From positions 186,001 to 250,000 of the forward strand of contig NZ_JABWCS010000219.1 of NCBI RefSeq assembly GCF_013359945.1: DNA of 64,000 nt, in the 5' to 3' direction. This DNA is from Paenibacillus agri (GTDB lineage Bacteria > Bacillota > Bacilli > Paenibacillales > Paenibacillaceae). Numbering within the stretch: the first letter of the stretch is position 1; every line of letters begins with the position of its first letter. Below are positions 1 to 8,470 of the stretch, piece after piece. Both the position numbers and the translations under genes were made by a program. Below the pieces are notes generated by a model. It saw nothing but the letters and a program-made list of their open reading frames with translations, was not told where the DNA came from and ran no database searches.

Positions 1-563
1 GCATGATTATCCTGGGCAAGCATTCCGGCCGTCATGCGCTGAAGGACAGAGCCGCCAAATACGGTATTGCTCTGGAACCGGCGGAGCTGGACGCCCTGTA
101 CGAGTCGTTCAAAGAGACAGCTGACCGGCAAAAGGTTGTCAGTGACGAGCAGCTTCTGCAGATGGTGAGCAGTACCACTGGACAGCAAGCCCAGGTCTAT
201 GAGCTGGGCGAGGTACAGGTGCTGGCGGGAAGCGCAGCACGGCGTGTAGCTGCTGTGACCGTGCGCCATTTGCAGAGCGGCAGCGAGACCTCTCATACCA
301 GCACAGGTGATGGTCCGCTCGGAGCGATTATTGCTGCGATTGGGCAAGGAATTGCGGAGGATATTGATTTTGCCGGGCTGGAGCTGCACTCGCTGAGCAG
401 CGGAGAGAATGCCCAGGCTGAGGCCGCTGTGATGGTGGAATGGGGCGGCGCCAAATTCAGGGGGACGGCGATTCACCAGGATATCGTAATGGCTGCCGGA
501 CTGGCCTATATTGCAGCCTGCAACGCGGCGCTTCTGTCCGTACGGAATGTAGAAGCGGAGTAG
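1..563 (+). CDS. leuA: 2-isopropylmalate synthase, C-terminal part (cut by window start)
   Basis: Condenses acetyl-CoA with 2-oxoisovalerate in the first step of leucine synthesis. Only the last ~187 residues are present and the frame is open to the left edge. The GKHSGRHALK segment is the conserved sequence just after the catalytic barrel. The rest is the LeuA allosteric dimerisation domain, with STGDGPLGAI and a late HQDIVMAAGLAYIAACN stretch matching the leucine-binding region of the family. The missing N-terminus means related enzymes (citramalate or homocitrate synthase) cannot be fully excluded, but the C-terminal domain reads best as isopropylmalate synthase. A strong terminator follows at 727-763. 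No other leucine gene follows it here, so it is either the last gene of its operon or a stand-alone copy. Confidence 0.8.
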   Translation, partial: MIILGKHSGRHALKDRAAKYGIALEPAELDALYESFKETADRQKVVSDEQLLQMVSSTTGQQAQVYELGEVQVLAGSAARRVAAVTVRHLQSGSETSHTSTGDGPLGAIIAAIGQGIAEDIDFAGLELHSLSSGENAQAEAAVMVEWGGAKFRGTAIHQDIVMAAGLAYIAACNAALLSVRNVEAE

Positions 564-726
564 CCAAAAGATGTGCGCTGGCCAACCTGTTCGGCGGATC
601 GCCGCTAGAAATCGGCTTTACGATTGCGCCGGAGGCCGTTTTATCCGCGATTCTCAGCTCCATAGTTCTTCAGGTTTCGGCGAAAGGGAAGGCATGGCCC
701 CCACTTAGCTGTCTTATATTGACTAT

Positions 727-763
727 ACCCGCTGTCTGAACTGGAGATAGCGGGTTCTTTTTT
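727..763 (+). terminator. Intrinsic terminator after leuA
   Basis: Stem ACCCGCT-g-TCT pairs with AGA-t-AGCGGGT around a 7-base loop and is followed by a run of Ts (756-763). It lies 160 bases after the leuA stop. Confidence 0.85.
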
Positions 764-809
764 GCCATAAAATCACGGGGAATATTAAGGGGAATTGCCT
801 TTGTCAAGG

Positions 810-1068
810 TGTGGACAACGTTATCCACATATTCCGGCCGAATTGTGTAAAAAGTGCGTAAAATCAGCAATACCAGCTCTTTTTTTAAGGGCTTTGATTA
901 GATGGGGGGATGTGAGGTTATTCTGTGGAAATTGTGGATAATGTGGATAGTATAGTGGATAATATTTCCTTGACAACAGAAAGGGCGATTTAATCCATAA
1001 AAAAAGCCCCGAAGGGCTGTGTTTAACAAAGAGTTATGCACGAAAACTGGGGATAGAGTTGTGGATAA
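810..1068. promoter_or_regulatory. Cluster of DnaA boxes between convergent genes
   Basis: This covers the core of the gene-free stretch 564-1122. Perfect DnaA boxes (TTATCCACA or its complement) lie at 821-829, 933-941 and 1060-1068. Near matches are TGTGGACAA 810-818, TGTGGAAAT 924-932, TGTGGATAG 942-950, AGTGGATAA 954-962 and TTATGCACG 1034-1042. Boxes at 924-950 stand head to tail with no spacer, with a fourth three bases later. No dnaA, dnaN or gidA-type gene is nearby, so this is not oriC as usually organised. It resembles the non-origin DnaA-box clusters of Bacillus that bind DnaA and restrain initiation. Confidence 0.7.
998..1018 (-). terminator. Terminator of the ABC-F gene
   Basis: Read on the minus strand: AGCCC, TTCG tetraloop, GGGCT, then seven Ts. 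It lies about 100 bases after the ABC-F stop codon, inside the DnaA-box region. Confidence 0.85.
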
Positions 1069-1122
1069 GTATATTTGAACAAATTGGGAACTGTAAAAAT
1101 ATTTTTTTGAAGCAGATTTACA

Positions 1123-3081
1123 TTATTCGTCAGCAAGGATTTCCCATTCGCTAAAAAATTGACTCAATCGTTCCTTCTTGTCCTTCAATTCTTCTTCATG
1201 CTGCTGAAGCGCCAAATAATCCTGGTAGACTTCCGGTTTGGTCATCTCATTCTCTATAACAGCAATCTCTTCTTCCACTGTCGCTATGCTCTCTTCCAGT
1301 TCAGTGATCCGGCGCTGACGGTTACGTTCCTCCCGCTTGGCCTGTTTGTCTGCTTCAAAGGAAGAGGCCGTGCCTTTCTCGGCGGGAGGTGGCTCTTTGT
1401 CGATGTTTTTAGCAGCAGACTTGAGCGCAGCTTGTTCGGCGGCCTCCTTGGCGATGTCCTCTAGCTCCCGCTTTTTCTCAATATAGTCGTCGTAGTTACC
1501 GAGATACGGGTCGATGCCGTCCGGGTGCAATTCCAGCACACGCTCTGCCATTTTATTGAGGAAATAACGGTCATGGGAAATGAACAGCAGTGTGCCTTCA
1601 AAATCAATCAGGGCTGATTCCAGCACTTCACGGCTGACGAGATCCAGATGGTTCGTCGGCTCATCCAGGATGAGCATGTTAGCGCCGCGCAGCATCAGCT
1701 TGGAGAGCGCCACACGCGCTTTTTCCCCACCGCTCAGTGCAGAGACTTTCTTTAGAACATCTTCACCACTGAACAGGAAGTTGCCGAGGATCGTACGAAT
1801 TCTGGCTTCCTCCAGCATTGGATATTCACTCCATAGCTCTTCCAGTACCGTATTTCGCGGATTCAGGCGTGTTTGTTCCTGGTCATAGTACCCGATTTTG
1901 ACTTTGGTGCCCCAGTTTACCGTTCCAGCAGAAGGCTCACGTGTGCCCATCATGCATTGCAGCATCGTGGACTTGCCAATCCCGTTCGGTCCAATTAACG
2001 CGGCGGTCTCACCCCGGCGTAGTTCGAAAGAAGCATTGCGGAACAGAGGCGGCTGTCCTTCACCGAAGGCAACGGCCACATCCCGCACTTGCAGCACTTC
2101 TTTGCCTGACATGAAGTCTGGCTCAAAAGCGAAGTTGGCCTTTTTCAGATCGCCCAGCGGTTTGTCGATCCGGTCCATCTTCTCCAGTGCTTTGCGCCGG
2201 CTCTGTGCCCGCTTGGTTGTGGAGGCCCGGACAATGTTGCGTTGTACGAACTCCTCCATCTTGGCAATCTCGCCTTGTTGCTTCTCGTACTGCTTGAGCC
2301 TGGCTTCATATTCAGCCGCCTTGATATCTACATAACGGCTGTAATTGCCCGTGTACCGCCGGGACTGGTGCCGTTCAATCTCTACAATCGTTGTCACCAG
2401 CCGATCGAGGAAATACCGGTCATGGGAAACCACGAGAATGCCGCCGGAATATCCGCGCAGATAATCCTCCAGCCAAGTCAAAGTCTCGATGTCTAAATGG
2501 TTGGTCGGCTCATCCAGCATGAGCAGGTCCGGGGCCTGAAGCAGAATCCGCGCTAATGCAAGCCGTGTCTTCTGCCCGCCGCTCAAGGTAGAGATGCGGG
2601 TATCCGGTGCGAAGTCGCCGAAGCCCATACCATGCAGGACGCTGCGAATCCGGGTATTCATCTCATAGCCGCCGTGGTCCTTGAACCAGTCGGACTGACG
2701 GGCATAGCGCTCCAGCAGATCCTCGTACCGTTTGGGGTCTTCAGCGAGTGCGGGATCCGCAATTTGTTCCTCCAGCCGCCGAAGTTCAGATTCTGCTTCT
2801 ATTAACGGAGCGAAGACCGCCAGCATTTCTTCTTCTATGGTCTTGTCCGATTGCAGTCCGCTGTTCTGGGCCAGATAGCCAATCGTCGTTTCTTTGGATT
2901 TATGAATTTGCCCGCTGTCAAAGGACAGTTCACCCGCCAGGATTTGCAGAAAAGTGGATTTGCCGGCTCCGTTGACCCCGACCAGCCCGACCCGCTCTTT
3001 TTCGTTAACCTGAAGGTTGATACCGTCCAGCACGCTTTGTATTCCATATAATTTCGTAATTCCTGTTGCTTGAAGAAGCAT
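1123..3081 (-). CDS. ABC-F family ATPase (YdiF-like)
   Basis: A soluble protein with two ATP-binding cassettes and no membrane domain, 652 residues. ABC-F proteins bind the ribosomal E site and modulate translation or, in some members, protect against antibiotics. Visible motifs: first Walker A GVNGAGKST, signature LSGGQKTRLALARIL, Walker B LLMLDEPTNHLD; second Walker A GPNGIGKST, signature LSGGEKARVALSKL, Walker B MLILDEPTNHLD. The linker (about residues 245-310) is rich in charged residues, as is the coiled-coil C-terminus (about 550-652), the arrangement of Bacillus YdiF. The ATG at 3081 follows a GGAGG with 9-base spacing. The neighbourhood (Mo-cofactor gene, tatAC, groESL) matches YdiF rather than an acquired resistance factor. 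The exact role of this subfamily is not settled. Confidence 0.9.
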   Translation of the reverse strand: MLLQATGITKLYGIQSVLDGINLQVNEKERVGLVGVNGAGKSTFLQILAGELSFDSGQIHKSKETTIGYLAQNSGLQSDKTIEEEMLAVFAPLIEAESELRRLEEQIADPALAEDPKRYEDLLERYARQSDWFKDHGGYEMNTRIRSVLHGMGFGDFAPDTRISTLSGGQKTRLALARILLQAPDLLMLDEPTNHLDIETLTWLEDYLRGYSGGILVVSHDRYFLDRLVTTIVEIERHQSRRYTGNYSRYVDIKAAEYEARLKQYEKQQGEIAKMEEFVQRNIVRASTTKRAQSRRKALEKMDRIDKPLGDLKKANFAFEPDFMSGKEVLQVRDVAVAFGEGQPPLFRNASFELRRGETAALIGPNGIGKSTMLQCMMGTREPSAGTVNWGTKVKIGYYDQEQTRLNPRNTVLEELWSEYPMLEEARIRTILGNFLFSGEDVLKKVSALSGGEKARVALSKLMLRGANMLILDEPTNHLDLVSREVLESALIDFEGTLLFISHDRYFLNKMAERVLELHPDGIDPYLGNYDDYIEKKRELEDIAKEAAEQAALKSAAKNIDKEPPPAEKGTASSFEADKQAKREERNRQRRITELEESIATVEEEIAVIENEMTKPEVYQDYLALQQHEEELKDKKERLSQFFSEWEILADE

Positions 3082-3357
3082 AATGATGAAACCTCCACCC
3101 TTGCATATTACGCCTTGGCGCTGTCGCCTCAGCCGCTATAATCACGTATTCCTTTTAGTTTACATGAAAAGCGTTTCCGGTGCGAGAGTCCGCCGGGGGA
3201 AGCAGACCCGAACGTTTCACGAACAGGGCCCGGGACACGGGGAACGCCCGTGCGCAAAACCATGTCTTCGGGCTATCTTGGCGAACCGGGGAGAAGAGTG
3301 GTAAACTAATCTTACAAACTAGGAGAAACGACGGACAGAAGAGGGAGGCGGCTGCTT
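3082..3357. other. Divergent intergenic region
   Basis: Gene-free 276 bases between the ABC-F gene and the cyclo-ligase gene. It must hold the promoters of both. I see no convincing operator or repeat. The GAGGGAGG ribosome site of the rightward gene ends at about 3347. Confidence 0.5.
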
Positions 3358-4008
3358 ATGACGGGCTTGCATGAAGAGCTCGCGCAAAGAAAGCGCGAGC
3401 TGCGGGTGCGGCAGGCTACCGCTCGGGACAACCTGTCCCTGGGGCAGCGCAGCGAGCTGTCCGCTAAGGTCTGCCGCACAGCTTGGGCATGGAGTGAGTC
3501 TGAGACTCTGTCTTCAATTATGGCCTATGTATCCTTCCGTTCAGAACTGAACACCAGGCCGTTAATCACACGCGCTTGGGAAGCTGGGTGCGAGGTGCTA
3601 CTGCCCCGGGTTGTTCCCCGCAGCGGAGCCATGACACTGCATCGTGTCACTTCCTGGGAGGAGTTGTCCGTCGGTACGTACGGCATCATGGAGCCGACAG
3701 CGGCCGGAGAGAATGCGGAAACCATGGTCTCCCGCAAACTTCCGGCCGCAGTATTCGTACCAGGACTGGCATTTGATATCCGGGGCGGACGCCTTGGATA
3801 TGGACGGGGTTACTATGACCGTCTCCGTGCATCCTGGGAGACTAGCGGTCTTTATGAAGGAGTGAGCCCCCCGCTTTGGATCGGGCTGGCCTACGACATG
3901 CAGATCGTGGAAGAAGTACCGATGGATGATCATGATGCTATTATGGACATGCTGATTACGGAGCATGGCGTGATGAATTGCCATAACGGAGAGTTTTTCA
4001 AGGGATAA
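3358..4008 (+). CDS. 5-formyltetrahydrofolate cyclo-ligase
   Basis: ATP-dependent conversion of 5-formyl-THF to 5,10-methenyl-THF, a cytosolic folate salvage step. The 216-residue length fits the family. The hallmark is GGRLGYGRGYYDRL (about residues 143-156), which binds the ATP phosphates and folate. An N-terminal basic helix (RKRELRVRQATARD) carries the usual Arg/Lys that contacts ATP. The start follows GAGGGAGG. A Mo-cofactor gene lies 84 bases downstream on the same strand, so the two may be co-transcribed. Confidence 0.92.
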   Translation: MTGLHEELAQRKRELRVRQATARDNLSLGQRSELSAKVCRTAWAWSESETLSSIMAYVSFRSELNTRPLITRAWEAGCEVLLPRVVPRSGAMTLHRVTSWEELSVGTYGIMEPTAAGENAETMVSRKLPAAVFVPGLAFDIRGGRLGYGRGYYDRLRASWETSGLYEGVSPPLWIGLAYDMQIVEEVPMDDHDAIMDMLITEHGVMNCHNGEFFKG

Positions 4009-4092
4009 CCCCTGACAGCAAGAAGTGCAGAAGCTCTAGAAGCGCTGCACTGCATAACGATACATAGCATATAAGAGAGGGAGGGCGAACCT

Positions 4093-4578
4093 ATGGCGTG
4101 GAAAACAGCAATCCTGACGGCCAGCGATAAAGGGGCCAGGGGCGAACGGGAAGACACGAGCGCCCAGGTGATCCGGGAGCTGGTAGAGGAAGAACTTGGA
4201 GGGGAGATTGTTGAATATCGAATTGTCCCTGACGAGCAGGATGAGATTATTGCGGCTTTAATAGAATTGACTGATTACTTTCAGGCGGACCTGGTGCTTA
4301 CTACCGGGGGGACAGATCTTGCCATCCGCGATGTAACGCCAGAAGCCACCCGGCGTGTCATTGAGCGGGAGGTGCCAGGGCTTTCCGAGGCGATGCGTAG
4401 CACGGTCATGCAGAAGAATCGCGCAGTGATGCTGTTTCGCGGCATTTGCGGGATCCGCGGTCGTACGCTGATTGTGAATCTGCCAGGCACGCCGAAGGGT
4501 GTTCACGAGAATCTGGCGGCCATCATGGACCAGCTTCCTGAGGCATTGTTAATGGTGACTGGACAGTATCGTCAGTAA
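4093..4578 (+). CDS. MoaB/Mog family molybdopterin protein
   Basis: 161-residue MoCF-domain protein, expected to adenylylate molybdopterin or act in a related step of molybdenum cofactor synthesis. The fold is shown by LVLTTGGTDLAIRDVTPEATR (an over-20 segment whose key part is TTGGTD near residue 73) and by the C-terminal LPGTPKGVHENL. The start ATG follows GGGAGGGCG. In Bacillus subtilis the same region, as I recall, carries moaC between ydiF and tat, so a Mo-cofactor gene here is consistent with synteny although the family differs. MoaB and MogA cannot be told apart with confidence by eye. Confidence 0.85.
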   Translation: MAWKTAILTASDKGARGEREDTSAQVIRELVEEELGGEIVEYRIVPDEQDEIIAALIELTDYFQADLVLTTGGTDLAIRDVTPEATRRVIEREVPGLSEAMRSTVMQKNRAVMLFRGICGIRGRTLIVNLPGTPKGVHENLAAIMDQLPEALLMVTGQYRQ

Positions 4579-4717
4579 CGTTGTTTTCCCGAGTCATTTT
4601 CTTGTCGTGTCACCCTATCACTCGAAGAAAATCGATGGATGTGTGATATAAGTTATGGTATTATTAAATCGTCGTAAACGGTATCATGAACGGACAGAAT
4701 GACAAGGAGGATAAACA

Positions 4718-4963
4718 ATGTTAAGTGGAATTGGTACTCCGGGAATTATCTTGCTGGTGATACTGGCGCTGTTGCTCTTTGGTCCGAATAAGCTTCCCGA
4801 ACTGGGCCGGGCGGTTGGACGAACCTTCCGCGAGTTCAAGGAAGGCGCACGTGATATCGTCGGTGATTCTGAGCCGGCCAAGAAGAGCGAAGCTCCACCA
4901 GCGCCGGAAGCCCCGCAGAATGCAGCGGCCAATGTTCCGCAGGACAGACGTCTACCGGAATAA
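4718..4963 (+). CDS. tatA: Sec-independent translocase subunit TatA
   Basis: Pore-forming subunit of the twin-arginine export system. 81 residues with one N-terminal membrane helix (about 6-22, GTPGIILLVILALLLFG), the conserved FGPNKLPELGRAVG hinge and amphipathic helix (about 21-50), and a Pro/Ala/Glu-rich cytoplasmic tail, all normal for TatA of the Firmicute two-component type. An AAGGAGG site precedes the ATG. tatC follows, separated by two strong hairpins that could set the TatA:TatC ratio. Confidence 0.95.
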   Translation: MLSGIGTPGIILLVILALLLFGPNKLPELGRAVGRTFREFKEGARDIVGDSEPAKKSEAPPAPEAPQNAAANVPQDRRLPE

Positions 4964-4978
4964 TAGAACAATTAAGGC

Positions 4979-5030
4979 GGGGGTTTTCTCTTAAGTCGAC
5001 TAGTGACTTTGGAGAGCGCCCCCTTTTTTT
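4979..5030 (+). terminator. Terminator between tatA and tatC
   Basis: Nested stem: GGGGG (4979-4983) with CCCCC (5019-5023), CTC with GAG, and AAGTC (4993-4997) with GACTT (5005-5009), followed by seven Ts. It should stop most transcripts after tatA. Confidence 0.8.
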
Positions 5031-5045
5031 AAATTGGTATCAGAA

Positions 5046-5101
5046 AACCCCACAAAGTATGGTGACAGAGCAGCGAGCTCCCTGCTGTACTTTGTGGGGT
5101 T
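5046..5101 (+). terminator. Second long hairpin in front of tatC
   Basis: Perfect 14-base arms AACCCCACAAAGTA (5046-5059) and TACTTTGTGGGGTT (5088-5101), with an inner AGCAG/CTGCT stem (5069-5073 with 5082-5086). ATTTTGTG follows. It could be a second terminator or attenuator, or a leader structure controlling tatC. Confidence 0.65.
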
Positions 5102-5148
5102 ATTTTGTGTCATGGGTGGTGTCTCGCATGTCTGTGAAGGGTGATGAG

Positions 5149-5898
5149 ATGTCGTTGGTAGATCATCTCACCGAATTACGCAAACGGATTATTTATGTGC
5201 TGATTGTCTTTGTTCTGGGCTTGGTGGGCGGATTGTTCTGCGCTAAACCGATCTACGAATATCTGATCCGTTCCGATCTGGCAAAAGGCTTCGTGCTGCA
5301 CGCCTTCTCCTTCTGGGACGGGATTGGCATGTACATGAAGATTGCCATGGCCGTATCCCTGGCCATTTCCGTTCCTTTTATCATCTATCAGCTATGGGCA
5401 TTCGTTAGCCCAGGGCTGCGTCAGGTGGAGCGGAACGCGGCGCTGCGTTATGTGCCGTACGTATTTATCCTTTTTATCCTCGGGGTATTATTCGCTTATT
5501 ACATTGTGTTTCCGATGGCGCTTTCTTTTACAATCTCCATCACAAGAGATATGGGACTCGAAGAAACCTATGGCATTGCTCAATATTTCGAGTTTATGTT
5601 CAGCTTGGTCGTGCCGATGGCGCTGCTGTTTGAGCTGCCGCTGGTGGTCATGTTCCTGACCAAAATCAGAATTCTTAACCCGCTGCGCTTGCGCAAACTG
5701 CGACGTTATGCGTATTTCGTTCTGGTCTTTATCGGGATTGTGATTACTCCACCGGATTTCATCTCTGACTTTCTGGTAGCGATTCCGCTGCTGATACTGT
5801 ATGAATTCAGCGTGTTCCTCTCTGCCTTTGTATACCGCAAACAGCTTGCTGCGGATAAGGAGCTGGAGGATCGATACGTTAAGCGACAGGAGGATTAA
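5149..5898 (+). CDS. tatC: Sec-independent translocase subunit TatC
   Basis: Receptor for twin-arginine signal peptides; integral membrane protein with six helices. 249 residues from the ATG at 5149, chosen because GAAGGGTGAT precedes it. An in-frame ATG at 5128 is possible. The open frame extends further upstream, but only into the 5046-5101 hairpin. Family marks: MSLVDHLTELRKRI at the N-terminus, FxxxKxxA-type MYMKIAMAVSLAISVPF, YQLWAFVSPGLRQVERN, and VITPPDFISD in the last third. It forms the minimal TatAC translocase with the upstream tatA. Its 3' end overlaps the convergent MFS gene by 20 bases. Confidence 0.93.
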   Translation: MSLVDHLTELRKRIIYVLIVFVLGLVGGLFCAKPIYEYLIRSDLAKGFVLHAFSFWDGIGMYMKIAMAVSLAISVPFIIYQLWAFVSPGLRQVERNAALRYVPYVFILFILGVLFAYYIVFPMALSFTISITRDMGLEETYGIAQYFEFMFSLVVPMALLFELPLVVMFLTKIRILNPLRLRKLRRYAYFVLVFIGIVITPPDFISDFLVAIPLLILYEFSVFLSAFVYRKQLAADKELEDRYVKRQED

Positions 5899-7138
5899 CG
5901 GGAGTGCTTGTAGAGTGATGCTTTCCTGAAGCAGCATTGCGTAACAAGCGTGACTGAATTCTGCCCATGATCAGGGTGAAAAAGGCAATCAGCACGAACA
6001 GGGCGGTGCCGTTCCAGAGATCCAGGACAATGCCGCCCAGCAGTGGGCCAAGCGCCCTGGAGACTTGAGGACCCATGCCATAGATGGCAAAGGCATACCC
6101 TCGCTGATCGGCCGTAGCCATCTCGGCCACGGCTTTCTGCGCATGAGGTCCATGCAGCATCTCGCCGACAGAGAAGATAAACTCTGCGGTTAGCAGCAGG
6201 ACAAGCGTAGGGGCGAATCCGTAGCCCAGTGCGACCGCAGCGAAGAGCAGGTAGGCGATGCTAAGCATGCGGCGTGCTGTGAAGCGTGACGTCACTTTGG
6301 CGACCCACAGCTGGAGCAGGATGACGGTCACACCGTTGAAGGTCAGCATCGTGGCCAGTACGGCTTTATAGTTATCGAAATACGTCTGCAGCTGAAAAGG
6401 TAATGTAGAGTCCACCTGGGCATACAGAAAGCCGACAGGCAGGTAGCAGAGTGTCAGCCAGATAATCATCCGGTTCTCTGGCTGTTTTGCTGCCGTCAGC
6501 CAAGGTACGGCTGCCCCGTTAGTTTGCCCGCTTCTAGGCAGCCTGGACGGTGCCGATTCCTTCAGGCGAAGCCAGAGCAGCCCTGAATAGGCAGCCAGCA
6601 GCAGTGCGGCGATCCAGAAGACGATATGCACGTTCCAGGAGAACAACATGAGTCCGAGGGCAGGACCGAAGGCAGCGCCGAAATTAAGCGCCATGTGCAG
6701 TAGCGCATAGACCTCCGCCCGCTGCTCCGGCAGGACAATGTCGGAGATCTGAGCGCTGGCCGCTGGCTGGAACAGGGCAGAGCCGATCCCGTTCAGGATG
6801 GAGGCGGCTGCAAAGAGGATGATTCCATCTGCCAGGGCATAGCCGGCGAAGGATAGGGTTTGTAACAGTAGAGAAGCAACCATAACCGGCTTGCGTCCAT
6901 ACCGGTCACTGAGGCTTCCGCCGCCGATTCCGGCGAAGATGCCGAATAAGGGCTGCAGGCCGACAATCAGGATCGGCAGTAGCACAGAGCCGTTCATTTG
7001 GTCATGCAGGTATAAGACCAGAAAGGGCCGGATCATGAACATTGTTAATGAACTGAGAATAGTGCCTGTGAACTGGAGCCAAACGGCCCCGTCATAGGAC
7101 CGGAAGAATGATAACAGGTTGATTTTTTTAGCTGACAT
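5879..7138 (-). CDS. MFS transporter (drug-efflux type)
   Basis: 419 residues and about 12 membrane segments. The loop 2-3 motif appears as GGGSLSDRYGRKPVMV, the signature of 12-helix major facilitator exporters. The substrate is not predictable from sequence. It is transcribed divergently from a LysR regulator with a palindromic region between them, so the LysR protein probably controls it. The 3' end overlaps tatC (convergent). The start at 7138 is the first Met, and AAGCGGGG-type purine sequence lies just upstream on the minus strand. Confidence 0.85.
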   Translation of the reverse strand: MSAKKINLLSFFRSYDGAVWLQFTGTILSSLTMFMIRPFLVLYLHDQMNGSVLLPILIVGLQPLFGIFAGIGGGSLSDRYGRKPVMVASLLLQTLSFAGYALADGIILFAAASILNGIGSALFQPAASAQISDIVLPEQRAEVYALLHMALNFGAAFGPALGLMLFSWNVHIVFWIAALLLAAYSGLLWLRLKESAPSRLPRSGQTNGAAVPWLTAAKQPENRMIIWLTLCYLPVGFLYAQVDSTLPFQLQTYFDNYKAVLATMLTFNGVTVILLQLWVAKVTSRFTARRMLSIAYLLFAAVALGYGFAPTLVLLLTAEFIFSVGEMLHGPHAQKAVAEMATADQRGYAFAIYGMGPQVSRALGPLLGGIVLDLWNGTALFVLIAFFTLIMGRIQSRLLRNAASGKHHSTSTPVNPPVA

Positions 7139-7284
7139 GAGGTGTTTCCCCGCTTTCTTTCACCTGCTGTGCATTAATTTGTAGTTCCAAATTCTCGTAT
7201 GCCAGGCTTCAGTCCCTCAAAGGTCCTGTCTTTTCGATTTCGCTTCCCGCTCTGCACAACTGGAGTATACATGCCGCTATTTTG

Positions 7285-7329
7285 TTAGTAAAATTAAGGT
7301 TGATGATGTTGATATTAGTTTTTACTAAT
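7285..7329. promoter_or_regulatory. Palindromic operator candidate for the LysR/MFS pair
   Basis: TTAGTAAAA (7285-7293) is repeated inverted as TTTTACTAA (7320-7328). The right half is itself a palindrome, ATTAGT-TTTT-ACTAAT (7314-7329), of the T-N11-A type bound by LysR proteins. It lies between the divergent starts. Confidence 0.5.
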
Positions 7330-7402
7330 GCTGATTTGGACCAGATGAACAGATGTGTCACAGAGGGGAGGATTCTTCTGCCGGCTTCCGGCAGGGAGGA
7401 AG

Positions 7403-8287
7403 ATGACTATACTCCAGTTGCAAGTGTTTGCGGCCGCAGCCGAAGCGAGGAGCTTCACTCGTGCTGCCGAAGATCTTGGTTTTACCCAATCTGCCGTATC
7501 GCAGATGATTCAGAGTCTTGAGAAAGAATTGGGCATTCTATTGTTTCACCGCAGCCGCCAAGGCATTGTCCTGACCGGGAACGGAGAGGCGATGCTGAAG
7601 CATGCCCGTCTTATTTTGCATACAACCCGGGTTATGAAGGAAGAAGCTGCTCTTGTGGTGCAAATGCAGGCCGGTTCACTGCGGATTGGTGCTACGCCGG
7701 ATATTGCCTGCCGGTTTGTACCGCAATTGTCTGAGGCGTTCAAGCAGTCTTTCCCTTGCGCGGAGCTTGTGGTTTTCGAGGGAGAATCCGAGGAGATTAA
7801 TGAATGGATTGCAAGTGGCGTTATTGATATCGGCATAACAATGTTCCCGGATCCGCAGTGGCATAGTGTGCCTCTGATCCGCGATGAGATGGTGGTGCTC
7901 TTGCCGGAGAATCATCTGCTGAGGCAGGAATCCCGTCTAAATTTTGAGCAAATCAAGGATCAGCACTTCCTTATGCCGAAGGACGAGGATCTGCGCAAGC
8001 TGTTGCAGTCCCGCCATCCCGGTTTCAATGTTGTGATGGAAGTGAAGGACTTCAACACGATTCAGGCGATGGTACAGGAAGGCTTGGGTCTGTCTATACT
8101 GCCCCGGTTCTATATTTCCAGACTCGGCGCCAAGCTGCCGGCTGTTTCTTTCGCTCCTGCACTCATGCAGGAAATCGTGATGGCGGTCAAGAATGAGCTC
8201 GATATTCCGCCGCTGGCAGCTGAATTCATGCGACTCGGCCTCGCTTATATCCGCAAGCACAGACAAGATGCTGTTACGGGTGAATGA
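7403..8287 (+). CDS. LysR family transcriptional regulator
   Basis: 294 residues from the ATG at 7403, chosen because GCAGGGAGGAAG directly precedes it; in-frame Met codons further upstream lack such a site. The N-terminal winged helix-turn-helix (about residues 1-60) reads LQVFAAAAEARSFTRAAEDL then FTQSAVSQMIQSLEKELG, the standard LysR pattern. A two-lobed periplasmic-binding-like effector domain follows (about 90-290). The divergent MFS gene is the likely target and the effector is unknown. Confidence 0.9.
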   Translation: MTILQLQVFAAAAEARSFTRAAEDLGFTQSAVSQMIQSLEKELGILLFHRSRQGIVLTGNGEAMLKHARLILHTTRVMKEEAALVVQMQAGSLRIGATPDIACRFVPQLSEAFKQSFPCAELVVFEGESEEINEWIASGVIDIGITMFPDPQWHSVPLIRDEMVVLLPENHLLRQESRLNFEQIKDQHFLMPKDEDLRKLLQSRHPGFNVVMEVKDFNTIQAMVQEGLGLSILPRFYISRLGAKLPAVSFAPALMQEIVMAVKNELDIPPLAAEFMRLGLAYIRKHRQDAVTGE

Positions 8288-8403
8288 TAGAGGAGAAAGG
8301 CATATTTTTCCGATGGCTGGATAGAATGTAAAGGGGCGTGTGTCGGACAACCTCCCAAAACCATTTTTTCCCGAAAACAAAATACGAATTTGTGTAAAAG
8401 GAC

Positions 8404-8432
8404 TTGAAATCCGCTCTCAAGTTGAGTATCAT
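8404..8432 (+). promoter_or_regulatory. SigA promoter of groESL
   Basis: TTGAAA (8404-8409), 17-base spacer, TATCAT (8427-8432). The CIRCE operator starts 11 bases after the -10. Apart from this promoter and CIRCE I see nothing else in 8288-8611. Confidence 0.8.
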
Positions 8433-8443
8433 AAAAATTGTTG

Positions 8444-8470
8444 TTAGCACTGCGGAGTGTCGAGTGCTAA
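8444..8470. promoter_or_regulatory. CIRCE operator (HrcA binding site)
   Basis: TTAGCACTG, nine bases, GAGTGCTAA. It matches the CIRCE consensus TTAGCACTC-N9-GAGTGCTAA with one change in the last base of the left arm. It sits at the expected transcription start of groESL, so HrcA repression and heat-shock induction are expected. Confidence 0.95.

Noticed and set aside
810-1068. Chromosomal replication origin
   Set aside because: DnaA boxes are dense, but dnaA, dnaN, gyrB, rpmH and an obvious AT-rich unwinding element are absent.
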